Positions 9,289-17,623 of a DNA stretch of 64,000 bases are shown here, one piece after another (the stretch's first letter is position 1; each line of letters opens with the position of its first letter). Under the pieces are notes generated by a model, which had not been told where the DNA came from, ran no database searches, and saw only the letters and a program-made list of their open reading frames with translations. The position numbers and the translations under genes were made by a program. The DNA is taken from positions 1,922,001 to 1,986,000 of the forward strand of contig NZ_CP035119.1 of NCBI RefSeq assembly GCF_004087835.1, read 5' to 3'. Origin of the DNA: Halorussus pelagicus. GTDB taxonomy: Archaea; Halobacteriota; Halobacteria; Halobacteriales; Haladaptataceae.

Positions 9289-10380
9289 ATGGACTCACGA
9301 ATCCGAACGCACGCCGATATTCTCGTGGACCACTGCACCGACCTCGACCCGAGCGACGACGTGCTGATTCGGGCACCACCGGTCGCGGAGGACCTCGCTG
9401 TCGCCGTCGCCGAGCGAGTCGGCGAAGTAGGCGCAAACCCCTCAGTGTCGCTCCAGAGCGAGCGCGCGACGCGGGCCTACCTTCAGGCGAGCGACGCCGA
9501 GGACTTCGAGACGCCCGAGCATCTGCTGGCGATGATGGAGTCCGCCGACGCCTTCATCCTCGTCACGGGCGACCTGAACACCGCCGAACTGAGCGACGTT
9601 CCGACGGAGAAACTCGCGGCGTTCCGACGCGCCCGGCGACCGATTCAGGAGGCCCGCATGGGCAAGCGCTGGGTCGGGACGCAGTTCCCGGCGTCCGGCA
9701 GCGCCCAGAAGGCCGAGATGAGTACCGAAGAGTACGAGGAGTTCGTCTACGAGGCGGTCAACAAGGATTGGGAGGCCCAGCGGGACCACCAGCAACAGAT
9801 GGTCGAGATTCTGGACCCCGCCGAGGAGGTCCGTATCGTCTCTGGCGACACGACCGACATCCGGATGAGCGTCGCGGGGATGAAGACGGTCAACGACGAC
9901 GGCAGGAAGAACCTCCCCGGCGGCGAGGTGTTCACCGCGCCGGTCCCCGACTCGGTGGCGGGCGAAGTGCTGTTCGACAAACCCCTGCTCCGCCACGGCC
10001 GCGAGATACAGGACGCCTACCTCCGGTTCGAGGACGGCGAGGTCGTCGAACACGACGCCTTGAAGAACGCCGACCTGCTGGCCAGCATCCTCGACACGGA
10101 CGAGGGCGCGCGACGACTCGGCGAACTCGGCATCGGGATGAACCGCGACATTGACCGATTCACCTACAACATGCTCTTCGACGAGAAGATGGGCGATACG
10201 GTCCACATGGCAGTCGGAAAGGCCATCGAGGAGACCGTTCCTGAGGGCCAACCGCTCAACGAGAGCGCGGTCCACACCGACATGATAGTCGATATGAGCG
10301 AGAACTCGTTCATCGAGGTAGACGGCGACGTGGTCCAGCGAAACGGTACGTTCCGGTTCGAGGACGGTTTCGAGGAGTAG
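9289..10380 (+). CDS. M29-family metallo-aminopeptidase
   Basis: This 363-residue cytoplasmic peptidase belongs to the AmpS/AmpII (M29) family. Visible family features are NLPGGEVFTAPV, which carries the first metal-binding Glu, the H-containing segment TVHMAVGKA, and the late HTDMIVDM metal-binding motif near residue 325. These enzymes remove N-terminal residues from peptides with a two-metal centre. The gene stands alone and is followed by a hairpin-rich spacer. Confidence 0.9.
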   Translation: MDSRIRTHADILVDHCTDLDPSDDVLIRAPPVAEDLAVAVAERVGEVGANPSVSLQSERATRAYLQASDAEDFETPEHLLAMMESADAFILVTGDLNTAELSDVPTEKLAAFRRARRPIQEARMGKRWVGTQFPASGSAQKAEMSTEEYEEFVYEAVNKDWEAQRDHQQQMVEILDPAEEVRIVSGDTTDIRMSVAGMKTVNDDGRKNLPGGEVFTAPVPDSVAGEVLFDKPLLRHGREIQDAYLRFEDGEVVEHDALKNADLLASILDTDEGARRLGELGIGMNRDIDRFTYNMLFDEKMGDTVHMAVGKAIEETVPEGQPLNESAVHTDMIVDMSENSFIEVDGDVVQRNGTFRFEDGFEE

Positions 10381-10603
10381 CGCAGTTTTTCACCGACGTT
10401 TGTGCGAGGAGCGTCGCCGAAGGCGACGCGACGAAAGACGGTCTCCCCAGTTCTACTGCAAGCATACGGCGCGAAGCGCCGTTTCGCCGCGAGCGAAGCG
10501 AGCGGGGCTTTTTCATCGACGTTTTTGCGACGAGTGGTGCCCGCAGCGAGCGAAGCGAGCGAGGACACCCGAGGAGGAAAAAGGTCGGAGGAAAACGGTC
10601 GTG
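10381..10603. repeat. Hairpin-rich spacer with an imperfect direct repeat
   Basis: The spacer contains two related segments, TTTTTCACCGACGTTTGTGC at about 10384 and TTTTTCATCGACGTTTTTGC at about 10512, each followed by purine-rich GCGAGGAGCG or GCGACGAG. Short hairpins intervene: GCGTCGCC-gaa-GGCGACGC, ACGGCGC-gaa-GCGCCGT and two CGAGCGAAGCGAG-type stems. T runs at both direct-repeat copies could end plus-strand transcription from the peptidase gene. No protein is encoded. Confidence 0.55.
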
Positions 10604-11251
10604 CTATACCACGTCGCCGCGGACCGTCGCGCCCTGTTGGCGCTTCCGGTAGGATTCGACGGCCTCGGCGGCCTCGTCGGTGTTTGCCTCGTCCATCCCC
10701 AGCATCTCCAGCGCGTCGGGGAGCGTCGGGAAGGCGAGTTCGCTCTCCCGGAGTTTGCGGAGGGCGTCGTCGCTGCGCTGGCCTTCCGCCCAGAGGCAGA
10801 CGCCTCGCGGGTCCAGAATTTGCTCGTAGCTCTCGCGCTGGATGGCTCCCCGCAGTCGCTGGGTCACGTTGTCCTCGAAGCTAGAGTTGCACACTTCGAG
10901 GTGGACCGGTTCGTCGTCGGGCAGGAGGTGGGCGGCCAGACACTTTTCGGGCGCGACGTGTCCGTTGTCGTTGGCCCGGATGAACTCGGGGAACTGTTCG
11001 GCCCACTCCGCGCGGACCGTCTTGCCGACGCCCTCGACGCCGTGGGACTTGTGGAACCGCTCGGCGGCGTCACCGTCGTCGCCGCGCAGGAGGAGGTCCT
11101 TGGTAACGTACACGTCCAGTCGCTCCACCGGGTCGAGTCCGAGCGCCGCGTCGCCGTAGACCCACAGTTCACGGACCGGCACCGGCATCGTCTCGTTCTC
11201 GACGGCGTCGAGGATGTCCTCGACGCGCTCGATGGCCTCGTCTCGATTCAT
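10604..11251 (-). CDS. Conserved haloarchaeal protein of unknown function
   Basis: This 215-residue soluble acidic protein begins with an EDILDAVENETMPVPVRE region. It continues with VERLDVYVTKDLLLRG, EKCLAAHLLPDDEPVHLEVCN and LDPRGVCLWAEG segments and ends in a conserved-looking QGATVRGDVV tail. I recognise it as a haloarchaea-restricted family, possibly DUF7095, with no known activity. The early strand-like VWVYGDAALGLDP could hint at a nucleotidyltransferase-type fold, but no catalytic motif is clear. Confidence 0.75.
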   Translation of the reverse strand: MNRDEAIERVEDILDAVENETMPVPVRELWVYGDAALGLDPVERLDVYVTKDLLLRGDDGDAAERFHKSHGVEGVGKTVRAEWAEQFPEFIRANDNGHVAPEKCLAAHLLPDDEPVHLEVCNSSFEDNVTQRLRGAIQRESYEQILDPRGVCLWAEGQRSDDALRKLRESELAFPTLPDALEMLGMDEANTDEAAEAVESYRKRQQGATVRGDVV

Positions 11252-11343
11252 TGCCAGCGTGTTGGTCGTCGGTCGGGTTAACGGTGGCGTGTCCGGATTC
11301 GTCGGTGGTTCGAGACTCGAGGTTCCGACGAAAAAGGCGAAGG

Positions 11344-11513
11344 GCTAGCTTTAGACTTGAACACAGGAGACCACCGCACAGCACCGCGACCGCGGACCTC
11401 ACACCTCCCCAACCGCCTGCGGTCCTCGGCCACAGGCCTGCGGTCCTCATCCACCGGAAGACAAACCACGTCTTCCGAGTCTGCGCTCACGTCCGTTCGC
11501 GCAGACCTCGCGC
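11344..11513. repeat. Dispersed intergenic repeat, copy A
   Basis: This segment starts GCTAGCTTTAGACTTGAAC and ends in an 88-base block at 11426-11513. The block recurs with only a few mismatches and no length change at 34024-34111 (copy B). It carries two inverted repeats: CGGAAGAC-N7-GTCTTCCG, whose loop differs between copies while the stem is identical, and TCTGCGC-N12-GCGCAGA. The 416 bases between the flanking genes hold no other feature except the next hairpin. Confidence 0.75.
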
Positions 11514-11517
11514 GGTT

Positions 11518-11547
11518 GGTGCGACGGCGCAGGTGCGCCGTCGCACC
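11518..11547. terminator. Perfect 13-bp hairpin, possible transcript 3-prime end
   Basis: GGTGCGACGGCGC and its exact reverse complement flank a 4-base loop (AGGT). It lies immediately after repeat copy A and about 120 bases beyond the stop of the minus-strand regulator gene. It could mark or stabilise that transcript's end, or be part of the repeat element. It is absent from copy B. There is no U-run on the minus strand, so a bacterial-type terminator is not claimed. Confidence 0.35.
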
Positions 11548-11668
11548 AGCACGCGCCGGAGTAAAAAACCGAGGTCGGCGCGCGTCCGTCGAAAGTCGAA
11601 GAGAGCGCGGGCCGACGGCGACGCCTCGAAATCGCCGCGTAGAAATCGAAACTCGACCTCGTCGTGGG

Positions 11669-12067
11669 TCAGTTCTCGGCCGCGACCGCCTGCTGGTCGT
11701 CGTACTTGTCGCGGAACTCCTGAACCAACTGGCCCATCTTGGCGTACCAGTCGTTGAGCATCCGTTGCATGTCGTCGGCCACCTCGTCGGGGTCGGTCGG
11801 TCGGTAGACGTGGTAGTAGCCGCCCTGTTCGTAGTTGACCTGTTCCTTCTGGACGAATCCGGACTGGAGGAGACGCTGGATGGCCCGGTAGGCCGTCGAG
11901 CGCTCGCGGTCCACTCGGTCGGCCACCTCGTCGATGGTCAGTGGTTCGGCGCTCTCGACGAGGACCTGAAAGCACTCGCGGTCGAGTTCCTTCAGCCCGT
12001 GGATGCACTCCAACAGGCCCTCACACTCCATGTCCTTCTGCAGGTATTCGGCCATCGAGTCTGCCAT
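11669..12067 (-). CDS. TrmB/MarR-like winged-helix regulator of the sulfur locus
   Basis: This 132-residue protein has an N-terminal helix with two Cys (MECEGLLECIHG). A winged helix follows: LTIDEVADRVDRERSTAYRAIQRLLQSGFVQKEQ. It ends with a helical tail containing DWYAKMGQLVQEFRDKY that probably dimerises. The Cys pair could sense sulfane sulfur, an inference from context only. It is the downstream member of the minus-strand sulfur genes. An AT-rich TATA-like box lies about 30 bases upstream of its ATG, implying its own leaderless promoter. Confidence 0.8.
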   Translation of the reverse strand: MADSMAEYLQKDMECEGLLECIHGLKELDRECFQVLVESAEPLTIDEVADRVDRERSTAYRAIQRLLQSGFVQKEQVNYEQGGYYHVYRPTDPDEVADDMQRMLNDWYAKMGQLVQEFRDKYDDQQAVAAEN

Positions 12068-12104
12068 TCTTAGCGGCCAGTACGGACCAAACACGTAAAA
12101 GGAT

Positions 12105-12121
12105 TTGCATAGTCTGCACAA
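12105..12121. promoter_or_regulatory. Candidate operator upstream of the sulfur-locus regulator
   Basis: The 17-base sequence TTGCATAGTCTGCACAA is an imperfect palindrome with TTG...CAA ends. It lies 38 bases upstream of the regulator ATG, just beyond the TATA-like TTTTACGTG. A related 17-base palindrome with the same TTGCA/TGCA arms occurs at 14402-14418 before the rhodanese gene. Autoregulation by the winged-helix protein is plausible but unproven. Confidence 0.35.
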
Positions 12122-12144
12122 CACTGCGCCGTACGGCCGTCGGG

Positions 12145-12663
12145 TCAGTCGCTGGCGGCCGACGCCGCGCTCCCGTCGGCGGTCCGCGAGCGCCAGATGC
12201 CCTGCGCGTACGCGCCGAGGAACATCCCGCTGATAGCTATCAGGACGGGGTAGTTCCCGATGCCGACGCTGGCGTAGGCCGCGCCCGGACAGATGCCCGA
12301 GATGCCCCATCCGACGCCGAAGATGACCCCGCCCGTGAGGACGTTCCGGTCGAACGACTTCAACCGTCGAGCGTATGCTCGCCCGGTCAGCGGCGCGCGG
12401 TCGAGGACGTTGACCCCGATTGCGAACGCGGTTCCCGCGACGACCGACCCGACGCCCAGCACGAACAGCAGGCCGAAGTCCTCGAACTGGAGGAAGTCCA
12501 GCACGACTTCGGGACGGGCCATCCGACTCAGGCCGAGTCCGAAGCCGAATATCAAGCCGCCGACCACGACGACGGGCAGGAACAGGGGGTGGCGGTCCCG
12601 CTCGGTCCCCGTTGCTCCGCCGTCCCCGCTGTCTCCGTCGCCTTCTCTCTTCGGGGCGCTCAC
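12145..12663 (-). CDS. YeeE/YedE-type sulfur transporter, second half
   Basis: This 172-residue membrane protein starts at GTG 12663, overlapping the stop of the preceding gene, so the pair is translationally coupled. It has four or so helices and the YeeE/YedE signature GVGWGISGICPGAAYASVG near residue 120, including the conserved Cys. Such proteins import thiosulfate or related sulfur compounds. In many prokaryotes one longer protein carries both halves; here they are separate genes. Confidence 0.85.
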   Translation of the reverse strand: MSAPKREGDGDSGDGGATGTERDRHPLFLPVVVVGGLIFGFGLGLSRMARPEVVLDFLQFEDFGLLFVLGVGSVVAGTAFAIGVNVLDRAPLTGRAYARRLKSFDRNVLTGGVIFGVGWGISGICPGAAYASVGIGNYPVLIAISGMFLGAYAQGIWRSRTADGSAASAASD

Positions 12664-13145
12664 GGCGACACCCCCGCGGCCTGCACGAGTTGCGCGGTCA
12701 CGATGGCGACGCCGAGGAACGTCGCCACGTTGACCAGCGAGGTGGGAGCCACCGACCCGACGCCGCAGATGCCGTGGCCGGAGGTACACCCCTTTCCGAT
12801 TCTGGTGCCGACGCCGACGAGGACGCCCCCGACGAGGAGACGCCACCACGACACCTCGGTCGTCCATCCGAAGTCGCCGAACGCCAGCGCGTAGACGGCC
12901 GCGCCAGCGACGATACTCAGCGTGAACGCGACTCGCCAGTCCCGCGACGCGATGTACTTCGCGCGGTTGAACCGCGACGCCTCGGAGATGTACGACAGCG
13001 TGGATTCGAGGAACGTGCTCGCGCCCGCGGGAATCGCGGTGGCGAGGTAGATGACGGCGGTGCCCAACCCGATGAGCGCGCCGCCCGCGGCGTACCGCCA
13101 GACTCCGTTCGGGAAGAGGTCCGCGAACGTTACCAGTGGTTCCAT
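12660..13145 (-). CDS. YeeE/YedE-type sulfur transporter, first half
   Basis: This 161-residue protein has about four membrane helices and the first-half motif RIGKGCTSGHGICGV near residue 118. That motif contains conserved Cys residues thought to relay sulfur through the channel. It forms a coupled pair with the next gene. Four bases separate it from the rhodanese/metallo-beta-lactamase gene upstream. The operon logic is uptake of thiosulfate or persulfide, then intracellular oxidation and sulfur relay. Confidence 0.87.
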   Translation of the reverse strand: MEPLVTFADLFPNGVWRYAAGGALIGLGTAVIYLATAIPAGASTFLESTLSYISEASRFNRAKYIASRDWRVAFTLSIVAGAAVYALAFGDFGWTTEVSWWRLLVGGVLVGVGTRIGKGCTSGHGICGVGSVAPTSLVNVATFLGVAIVTAQLVQAAGVSP

Positions 13146-13149
13146 GGTC

Positions 13150-14355
13150 TCAGTCCTGCGTCGCTTCGCCGTCGGTCATCGCGTCGGAACTCGCCGCGCA
13201 GTTGTTCGGGCCGAGTTCCAACTCGAAGGCCTCTTCGTCGCTCTGTTCTTCCTGCCCGAGGTTCGTCGCAATGACCTCCTCGTAGTTCGCGGGCCGGGGC
13301 GGCATGTCCGAGAGGACCAACTCCACGAACTCGTCTTCGTCCAGCGTCAGCGCGTCCATCGTCTCCTTCAAGTTGCCGATAGTCTCTGTGTAGGTGCCGT
13401 CCTCGCGGGTGTCGGCGGCGTCGCTGAAGTGTGCGCCACCCACAATAACGTCGTCGTCGAGCGTGAGGATGCGCTCCTGTAGCGACTCGTAGAGCTGGCG
13501 GGCCGCGTCGGGCGCGCCCTTGTCGCCGCTCTCCAAGTCGGGTCGGGCGACGCTCTCGGCGAACAGGCCATCGCCCGTCAGCAAGACCGCGCCGTCCACG
13601 AGGTAGGAGGTCATTCCGGAGGTGTGGCCGGGCGTGAAGACGGTCTCTATCTCCACATCGCCGACCTGAAACACGTCGCCGTCCTCGGCGTCGGTCACCG
13701 CGCCGTCGTAAGTGACGCCGCGGTCGATTGCCACGCTCGGGAGAACGCCCTCGATACCCTCGGCGGCGAGCGCGCGGACGCCCGAGACGTGGTCGGCGTG
13801 GACGTGCGTGTCGATTGCGTACGTCAGGTCCGCTCCGAGCGCGCGGGCGTCCTCGCGGTACCTCTCGGTGAACGCTCGCAGGGGGTCGATGACCGCGGCG
13901 TCGTCGCCGGAGACGACGAGGTAGCTCATGCAACCGCTGGACGGGCGCTGGTACTGCGCGACGGTCGCGTCGGTGTCGGCGTCGATTTCGACGGACTCGA
14001 AGATTCGCGCCCAGCCTTGCATGCCGTCCGCGAGGGTGTGGGCGTCGTAGCCGCGCTCGACGAGTTCGCCAGCGACGTACTCGCTGGACTCTCCTTTTCC
14101 ACAGAGGACGGTAATCTCGCGGTCGTCGGGCAGTTGCTCGAAGACCTCCTCGTCGGGGTCGCCCGCGAGGAACTCGAAGTAGGGGACGTTCGAACTCTCG
14201 ACGTTCTCGCCGTCGATGGCCCACTCGTCTACGTCGTCGGGGACGCGCGTGTCGAGGATAAAAACCTCCTCGCCGCTCTCGATGCGGTCTTTCAGGGTTT
14301 GGGGGTCGGTGCTTTCGACCTCCACGTCCGGAGTTGGGAACTCTGGTTCGCTCAT
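13150..14355 (-). CDS. Rhodanese-persulfide dioxygenase-like fusion protein
   Basis: In this 401-residue protein, residues about 15-125 form a rhodanese domain with active-site loop CGKGESS near residue 85. Residues about 140-330 form a metallo-beta-lactamase domain with the metal motif THVHADHVSG and later TPGHTSG. Together they resemble persulfide dioxygenase (ETHE1-like) fused to sulfurtransferase, but with the rhodanese at the N terminus. The likely reaction is oxidation of low-molecular-weight persulfide to sulfite plus transfer of sulfane sulfur. The C terminus is acidic and unassigned. It leads the minus-strand sulfur operon. Confidence 0.85.
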   Translation of the reverse strand: MSEPEFPTPDVEVESTDPQTLKDRIESGEEVFILDTRVPDDVDEWAIDGENVESSNVPYFEFLAGDPDEEVFEQLPDDREITVLCGKGESSEYVAGELVERGYDAHTLADGMQGWARIFESVEIDADTDATVAQYQRPSSGCMSYLVVSGDDAAVIDPLRAFTERYREDARALGADLTYAIDTHVHADHVSGVRALAAEGIEGVLPSVAIDRGVTYDGAVTDAEDGDVFQVGDVEIETVFTPGHTSGMTSYLVDGAVLLTGDGLFAESVARPDLESGDKGAPDAARQLYESLQERILTLDDDVIVGGAHFSDAADTREDGTYTETIGNLKETMDALTLDEDEFVELVLSDMPPRPANYEEVIATNLGQEEQSDEEAFELELGPNNCAASSDAMTDGEATQD

Positions 14356-14401
14356 TACGTCTTATCCAATCGGTTGCTCCCTGATAAGCATTTCTATAGT
14401 T

Positions 14402-14418
14402 TTGCACAATACTTGCAA
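14402..14418. promoter_or_regulatory. Candidate operator in the divergent sulfur promoter
   Basis: TTGCA-N7-TGCAA is a perfect inverted repeat with 5-base arms in the AT-rich region between the rhodanese-fusion gene and the tusA gene. It is 47 bases upstream of the rhodanese ATG and next to the TATA-like ACTATAGAAA on the minus strand. It could control both directions. The related palindrome at 12105-12121 supports a common regulator. Confidence 0.4.
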
Positions 14419-14637
14419 TACACGCTTCGCGGTTGCCGTGGTGTCGCTGTGGCGTCTGATACGGAATCAGCGTAAAGCGTCTAGAATGCTGTTCTAAGCG
14501 CCTTTTGTTCCGCCCTGTACTGAACACACCGGAATATCCTTGAAAAGAGAAATGGACAGTAAGCCCAAGAACCAACAACTTTTTATCCTCGACACCGGTA
14601 TTGCTTAGTACGCACAAGACAGAACACTGGTGATACA

Positions 14638-14883
14638 ATGAACGACGCATACGACGTTACTGAGACGCTCGACGTGAAAGGACAGTCCTGCCCGATGCCC
14701 GTCGTCAAGTCCAAGCAGGCGACCGACGGACTCGACGACGGCGACCTGCTGGAAGTGATTGCGACCGACGCCGGGAGTGTGAGCGACATCGAGGGATGGG
14801 CGAACACGACCGACGGCGTCGAACTCGTTGACCAGCGAGAGGGCGACGACGTGTACAAACACTACGTCCGCAAGACCGAGTAA
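14638..14883 (+). CDS. tusA: TusA-family sulfur carrier
   Basis: This 81-residue protein has the diagnostic CPMP motif (GQSCPMPVVKSKQA, Cys near residue 18) used to carry persulfide sulfur. TusA proteins pass sulfur to partners in tRNA thiolation, cofactor assembly or sulfur oxidation. Here it stands just ahead of a DsrE-like gene and divergent from the rhodanese fusion, pointing to sulfane-sulfur relay. A GGTGAT ribosome-binding-like sequence precedes the ATG, and a TTTTTATCC promoter element lies about 55 bases upstream. Confidence 0.92.
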   Translation: MNDAYDVTETLDVKGQSCPMPVVKSKQATDGLDDGDLLEVIATDAGSVSDIEGWANTTDGVELVDQREGDDVYKHYVRKTE

Positions 14884-14886
14884 TCC

Positions 14887-15471
14887 ATGAGCACGGACAC
14901 GCAACCGGCGGCCGAGACCTCCGGCGACACCGAAGACGTGGCGGCGCTCCGCGCTCGCGTCGAGGAGTTGGAGACCGAACTCGGCGAGGTGAAAGCCGAG
15001 GTCGGGGACGACCGGAAGAAGATGACCATCGTCGCCACGAAGGGGACCTTCGACATGGCGTACCCGCCGCTCATCCTCGCCAGCACTGCGGCCGCGTTCG
15101 GGTGGGATGTCGTGGTTTTCCACACGTTCTGGGGACTGGATATCCTCCACGAGGAGAAGTCCGAGAACCTGAAACTGAGTGCGGTCGGCAACCCGAGCAT
15201 GCCGATGCCCGACGCTGTCGCCGCGCTCCCGTTCATGGACTCGATGGCGACCAGGATGATGGAGTCGAAGTTGGACGAACAGGGCACCGCGACCATCGGC
15301 GAACTCATCGAACTGTCGCTCGATACCGGCGTGGACTTGCAGGCCTGCCAGATGACGATGGAACTGATGGACTACGACGAAGCGGAGTTTTACGACGAGG
15401 TGACGACCGGCGTCGGCGCGGCCACCGCGCTCGAACACATGGCCGACGCCGACATCCAGTTGCTCGTCTGA
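14887..15471 (+). CDS. DsrE/DsrF/DrsH-like (COG2210) sulfur-relay protein
   Basis: This 194-residue protein follows tusA by three bases. A charged coiled-coil-like segment (about residues 20-42, ALRARVEELETELGEVKAEV) precedes a DsrE-fold domain starting KKMTIVATKGTFDMAYPPLI. Conserved features are FHTFWGLDIL and LQACQMTMELM, the latter with the likely reactive Cys. COG2210 proteins are TusA partners in thiosulfate or polysulfide transfer and often hold sulfane sulfur at the membrane. This completes a small sulfur-relay module. Confidence 0.88.
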   Translation: MSTDTQPAAETSGDTEDVAALRARVEELETELGEVKAEVGDDRKKMTIVATKGTFDMAYPPLILASTAAAFGWDVVVFHTFWGLDILHEEKSENLKLSAVGNPSMPMPDAVAALPFMDSMATRMMESKLDEQGTATIGELIELSLDTGVDLQACQMTMELMDYDEAEFYDEVTTGVGAATALEHMADADIQLLV

Positions 15472-15636
15472 GTTCTGCTCGAAACACCCTTGCTCGCGGT
15501 CGGTTCGGCGTGGCTTCGTACTAGTTTATAATAAACCAATTTCTGCTATATAGAATTCCACTCTTCGCTGCCTTCGGACAGAATCTGAACACGCGATGAA
15601 ACGCTTGACCCTCCCGAAAATAGGGTCTAAGTCGAG

Positions 15637-16521
15637 CTAACGAACCAACAGGTCGAGTTGGTGCGCGCAGTAGACCAACTCGGCGTCGCCGATTTGCTCG
15701 CGGCGTCGTGTTGCCCACTCCGCGATGCGGTCGTCCTTGATTCCGCCTTCCTTGCGGACCGCTCCGGCGACCATCGCCACGATGCAGTCGAGAAAATACG
15801 CCTCGTCGGCGGGATAGCCCCCCTCACGCGGGTGGACGACCCAGTCGGACCCGGCCGCCGCGAGGACCTCGCCGGTCTCGCTAGCTTCCGCGAGGAGGTG
15901 GCGTCCGGCCCGACTGTCGCCCCCGTCGTCCAGATGCCGGTGAAACGAATCGAGGAATCGCTCCTCGAAGTCGGGGTCGTGAACCGGGTCGAAACTCGTC
16001 GCGCCGTCGTAGGTGATAGGGCAGTACGCGAGACCGTCGGACGCGAGCGCGCCCCGGAACGCCGCGAGCGCGTCGGCGGGGTCCGCCAGATCTACGAAGG
16101 CCTGAGCCACCACGAGGTCGAACTCGCGGTCGGTCGCATCGAGGAACTCGAAGGCGTCGGCGGTCCGAAAGCGGACCTCGGTCCGGCGCTGTCCCCGAGT
16201 GAGGACGACTCGGTCGTCCGCGTTCTCCCCCGCGCGCCGGACCGCGAATCCGCGCGGGGCGGCCCACGCTGGCAGACGCTCGCGCGCGAACGCGACGTTC
16301 TCCGGGTCGATGTCGAGCGCAGTGTACTCCACGCGGTCGGGAGGCCACGGTCGAGCGAGCAGTCGGGTGACACTCGACCCGATTCCCGCCCCGACCTCCA
16401 GCACGCGAAGTCGGTCATCTTCCCGGCCGCGAATCTCCTCGGCGAGTCGGGTCTCGACGCGGCGGTCGAGCGCGCGGTCGTCCACGCTTCGCTTGGCGGA
16501 GAGATAGCGTTGGAAGTTCAC
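15637..16521 (-). CDS. Class I SAM methyltransferase of the pterin/glycosyl cluster
   Basis: This 294-residue protein starts at GTG 16521, overlapping the glycosyltransferase stop by four bases. The SAM motif VLEVGAGIGSSVTRLLARPW lies near residue 40. It is followed by the strand-2 acidic end TALDIDPENVAFARERLPAW and motif IV FDLVVAQAFVDLADP. It is the last gene of a run of three overlapping or nearly touching genes. It probably methylates the product of its neighbours, possibly on the sugar or pterin; the acceptor is unknown. Confidence 0.82.
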   Translation of the reverse strand: MNFQRYLSAKRSVDDRALDRRVETRLAEEIRGREDDRLRVLEVGAGIGSSVTRLLARPWPPDRVEYTALDIDPENVAFARERLPAWAAPRGFAVRRAGENADDRVVLTRGQRRTEVRFRTADAFEFLDATDREFDLVVAQAFVDLADPADALAAFRGALASDGLAYCPITYDGATSFDPVHDPDFEERFLDSFHRHLDDGGDSRAGRHLLAEASETGEVLAAAGSDWVVHPREGGYPADEAYFLDCIVAMVAGAVRKEGGIKDDRIAEWATRRREQIGDAELVYCAHQLDLLVR

Positions 16522-17621
16522 GGCGCGGTCTCCCTCGGCGCGGACTTCGACGCCTCGGCGACGGTTTCGAGGAAGCGCCGGGCCGTCGTCATCGACTCGT
16601 CCCACCCCGGATGGCGCTCGAAGCGTCGCCGGGCGGCCAACCCCATCTCTCGCAGGCGCTCGCGGTCCACGCAGAGCGTTTCGACAGCCTCGGTGACGGC
16701 CGCGGAATCTCCGGGCGCGACGAGAAAGCCGTCCTCGCCGCGGGTCACGAGTTCGGTCGCACCGCCCGCGCTCGTTGCGAGCGCGGGCAGACCGAACCCC
16801 ATCCCCTCCAAGTAGACGATGCCGTAGCCCTCGAACAGCGAGGGGACCGCGAGCAGGTGGCTTTCGGCGAGGCGGTCGGCGAGCGCGGCGTCCGAGAGGC
16901 GACCCTCGAAACGCACCGCGTCGGCGATTTCGAGAGATTCGGTCCGCTTTCGGACCGTTCGGGCGTACTCCTCGTCGGTCGCGCTCCCGACGACCGAGAG
17001 TCGCCAGTCGCCTGCGACGCGGGCCAGTCCGTCGAGCAGGACGTGGAGACCCTTCCGCGGGACAAGGCTCCCGACGAAGACGATTTCGAAGGGGTCGCGC
17101 TCGGCGCGGGCGGCGATTCGCTCCGGAGTGATTTCCGGGTCGAATCGGTCGCCCGCGGGTCTGACGACGGCCGAGGGGCGCGGGGAGCGAGGTCCGGCGA
17201 GTCGCTCGGCGGCGCGCCGGGTCGCCTCGCTGGCGTAGAGCGCGGCGTCGGTCGAGCCGAGGTAAAGGCGCTCTACGGCCCGGTAGACGACGTTCTGCCA
17301 CGCGGGCCACTGCTCGCTCGCGCGGAGGTGGTGGACGACTGCGACGATTGGGACCGAGACGGCGCGATTGTGCCCGACCAGCGAGGGGTGACAGAGTTCG
17401 TCCTCGACGAGCAGGTCGAACCCCCGGAGTCGGCGGCGGAGCGAGCGGCGGACGCGAGGGTCGAGGTGGTCCGCGAGCGCGCGAGGGTAGTCGCGCCACG
17501 GCAGGGAGACGACGGTGACGCGGTGGCCCGCCTCGCGGAGCGCGCCCGCCAGTTTCCGGTCGTAGAGGAACCCGCCCGTCGTGGTTTCGAGGTTGCCGTA
17601 CACCACGAGACCGACGTGCAT
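16518..17621 (-). CDS. GT-B (GT4-like) glycosyltransferase
   Basis: This 367-residue protein begins MHVGLVVYGNLETTTGGFLYDR, a typical GT4 acceptor-binding N terminus. Its C-terminal donor domain has VGSLVPRKGLHVLLDGL and the E-x7-E signature EGYGIVYLEGMGFGLP. It should transfer a sugar from a nucleotide donor in the cytoplasm. It sits between the pterin-enzyme gene (two bases upstream) and the overlapping methyltransferase, so a small-molecule acceptor made by that pathway is more likely than a cell-wall polymer. Confidence 0.85.
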   Translation of the reverse strand: MHVGLVVYGNLETTTGGFLYDRKLAGALREAGHRVTVVSLPWRDYPRALADHLDPRVRRSLRRRLRGFDLLVEDELCHPSLVGHNRAVSVPIVAVVHHLRASEQWPAWQNVVYRAVERLYLGSTDAALYASEATRRAAERLAGPRSPRPSAVVRPAGDRFDPEITPERIAARAERDPFEIVFVGSLVPRKGLHVLLDGLARVAGDWRLSVVGSATDEEYARTVRKRTESLEIADAVRFEGRLSDAALADRLAESHLLAVPSLFEGYGIVYLEGMGFGLPALATSAGGATELVTRGEDGFLVAPGDSAAVTEAVETLCVDRERLREMGLAARRRFERHPGWDESMTTARRFLETVAEASKSAPRETAP

Positions 17622-17623
17622 CG

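Noticed and set aside
13130-14650. A 506-codon minus-strand frame covering the rhodanese fusion
   Set aside because: It is Arg-rich and out of frame with the rhodanese and metallo-beta-lactamase motifs, which lie in the 401-codon frame.
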